Made by a program: the position numbers and the translations under genes. From Flavobacteriales bacterium UBA5939 (GTDB lineage Bacteria; Bacteroidota; Bacteroidia; Flavobacteriales; Schleiferiaceae), in assembly GCA_002430755.1 (NCBI GenBank), contig DJCX01000051.1:587-7990 (forward strand): DNA of 7,404 bases, in the 5' to 3' direction. Shown piece by piece: positions 6,752 through 7,404 of the stretch (position 1 is the first letter of the stretch; the number at the start of each line of letters is the position of its first letter). Below the pieces are notes generated by a model. That model made no database searches and had not been told where the DNA came from. It was given only the letters and a program-made list of their open reading frames with translations.

Positions 6752-7338
6752 TATTTGAAGACGCTGCGTTGAAAGAGGAACAAAAGTCCTACACCTACTG
6801 AGATGGCAGTGTCGGCGATGTTGAAAATAGGACGGAAGAAGGTGAAGAATTGACCGCCCCAAACAGGAACCCATTCAGGCAAATTTCCTGCATAAAGTGG
6901 GAAGTAAAGCATATCTACCACCTTTCCTTGCAGTACTGGTGCGTAACCTCCTGCCTCAGGCATGAACTCGGCCACGCGGCCTAGGGAGTCTGAGAATATG
7001 AGGCCGTAGTACAGGCTGTCTAAGACATTACCAATAGCACCTGCTAGGATGAGACTGATCCCCCAGGTTGCGACGTTGGTTGTGCCGGATTTGATGGTCG
7101 AACGGAGCCAATAAATGATACCAGCAATGGCGCCAATGCGGAAGATGGTCAGGGCTAATTTACCCGCGACACCGCCCAGTTCGAGGCCAAATGCCATTCC
7201 AGGATTTTCGGTGAAGTGAATGTAAAACCAAGGCGTGATTTCATAGCTCTGGCCCAAATACATAGTACTCTTAACCCAAAGCTTCACGAGTTGGTCTACC
7301 AGGAGAACCGCTAAAACGATGAAGGTCGCTTTTCTCAA
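6751..7338 (-). CDS. lspA: Lipoprotein signal peptidase (signal peptidase II)
   Basis: Inner-membrane aspartyl protease that removes the signal peptide from prolipoproteins after the lipobox cysteine has been lipidated. The 195-residue product has about four membrane segments (near 4-22, 59-77, 91-110 and 173-189). It carries family landmarks in order: VDQLVK (14-19), ENPGMAFG (44-51), GNVLD (103-107), KVVDML (139-144) with predicted catalytic Asp142, and FNIAD (172-176) with predicted catalytic Asp176. The long stretches between GNVLD and VVD and between the two catalytic Asp residues are typical of Bacteroidota forms. The start must be TTG: an in-frame TGA lies at 7404-7402, and the next ATG (codon 26) would remove the first helix. 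The TTG overlaps the upstream TraR/DksA stop as TTGA. The TAA stop shares one base with the ATG of the next gene, so the three genes look like one transcription unit. No key residue is missing. Confidence 0.95.
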   Translation of the reverse strand: MRKATFIVLAVLLVDQLVKLWVKSTMYLGQSYEITPWFYIHFTENPGMAFGLELGGVAGKLALTIFRIGAIAGIIYWLRSTIKSGTTNVATWGISLILAGAIGNVLDSLYYGLIFSDSLGRVAEFMPEAGGYAPVLQGKVVDMLYFPLYAGNLPEWVPVWGGQFFTFFRPIFNIADTAISVGVGLLFLFQRSVFK

Positions 7339-7404
7339 CGCTGCTTGAGTTTCGCTTCCATGCTCAATGTAGCGTGCGGCACCAATTTTAGACGGTCTGC
7401 CTCA
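7335..7404 (-). CDS. TraR/DksA-family zinc-finger protein, C-terminal end only (partial)
   Basis: Only the last 22 codons are inside the window. The minus strand reads EADRLKLVPHATL, then SMEAKLKQR and a TGA stop at 7337-7335. I recognise this as the conserved tail of the TraR/DksA-type C4 zinc-finger proteins that sit just upstream of lspA in Bacteroidota. The zinc-binding cysteines lie outside the window and cannot be checked. Family members are small cytoplasmic proteins thought to act on RNA polymerase through its secondary channel, but that role is inferred. The stop codon overlaps the TTG start of lspA by four bases (TTGA), so the two genes are probably co-transcribed and translationally coupled. 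The identification rests on a short segment plus the lspA neighbour. Confidence 0.75.
   Translation of the reverse strand, partial: EADRLKLVPHATLSMEAKLKQR

Noticed and set aside
6752..6874. A 41-codon N-terminal extension of the PdeM gene
   Set aside because: It re-reads lspA in another frame as a Cys/His/Arg-rich string unlike any phosphoesterase. The ATG at 6751 overlapping the lspA stop gives the normal protein length.

Overview
This window is a compact, entirely minus-strand block from a Bacteroidota genome, most likely a Flavobacteriia-type lineage. The evidence is the gene order (TraR/DksA zinc-finger gene, then lspA, and further on a moxR/DUF58/bat operon), the lspA sequence with Bacteroidota-style insertions before and after its first catalytic Asp, AT-rich spacers without strong Shine-Dalgarno sites, and proteins that fit Bacteroidota Bat families from end to end. 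I cannot name a genus. No mobile element, tRNA, rRNA or CRISPR array is visible, and no stretch over 300 bases lacks a gene.

Read in the direction of transcription (from high to low coordinates), the first block is housekeeping: the last 22 codons of a TraR/DksA-family protein (to 7335), lspA signal peptidase II (7338-6751, TTG start) and a PdeM-type metallophosphoesterase (6751-6047). These are joined by 4-nt and 1-nt overlaps. A 75-nt spacer with a terminator-like hairpin (5995-6019) follows.

The second block is the bat (Bacteroides aerotolerance) operon: a moxR AAA+ ATPase (5971-4976), a DUF58 protein (4962-4093, TTG start), a single-pass membrane protein of poorly defined family (4096-3185), batA (3198-2197), one long gene that fuses batB to batC (2196-337), and the start of batD (353-1, GTG start, cut by the window edge). 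Nearly all neighbours overlap or abut, so one transcript with translational coupling is likely. By family knowledge, MoxR ATPases act with von Willebrand factor A (VWA) proteins as chaperone-like modules. Here three VWA-type proteins (DUF58, BatA, BatB) keep intact metal-binding MIDAS motifs, and the TPR domain (BatC) and BatD would be on the periplasmic side.

The most interesting point is the BatB-BatC fusion. The junction keeps what looks like the original BatC signal peptide inside the polypeptide (about residues 323-349), ending in a signal-peptidase-like Ala-Trp-Gly site. It also keeps an in-frame internal ATG (1230-1228) embedded in TGATG, as an ancestral stop/start overlap would leave. 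The locus could therefore make a four-helix membrane fusion, a cleaved polyprotein, a separate BatC, or (if one base is missing or extra) two ordinary genes. I found no wholly undescribed system; the rest is a recognisable Bat/MoxR locus.
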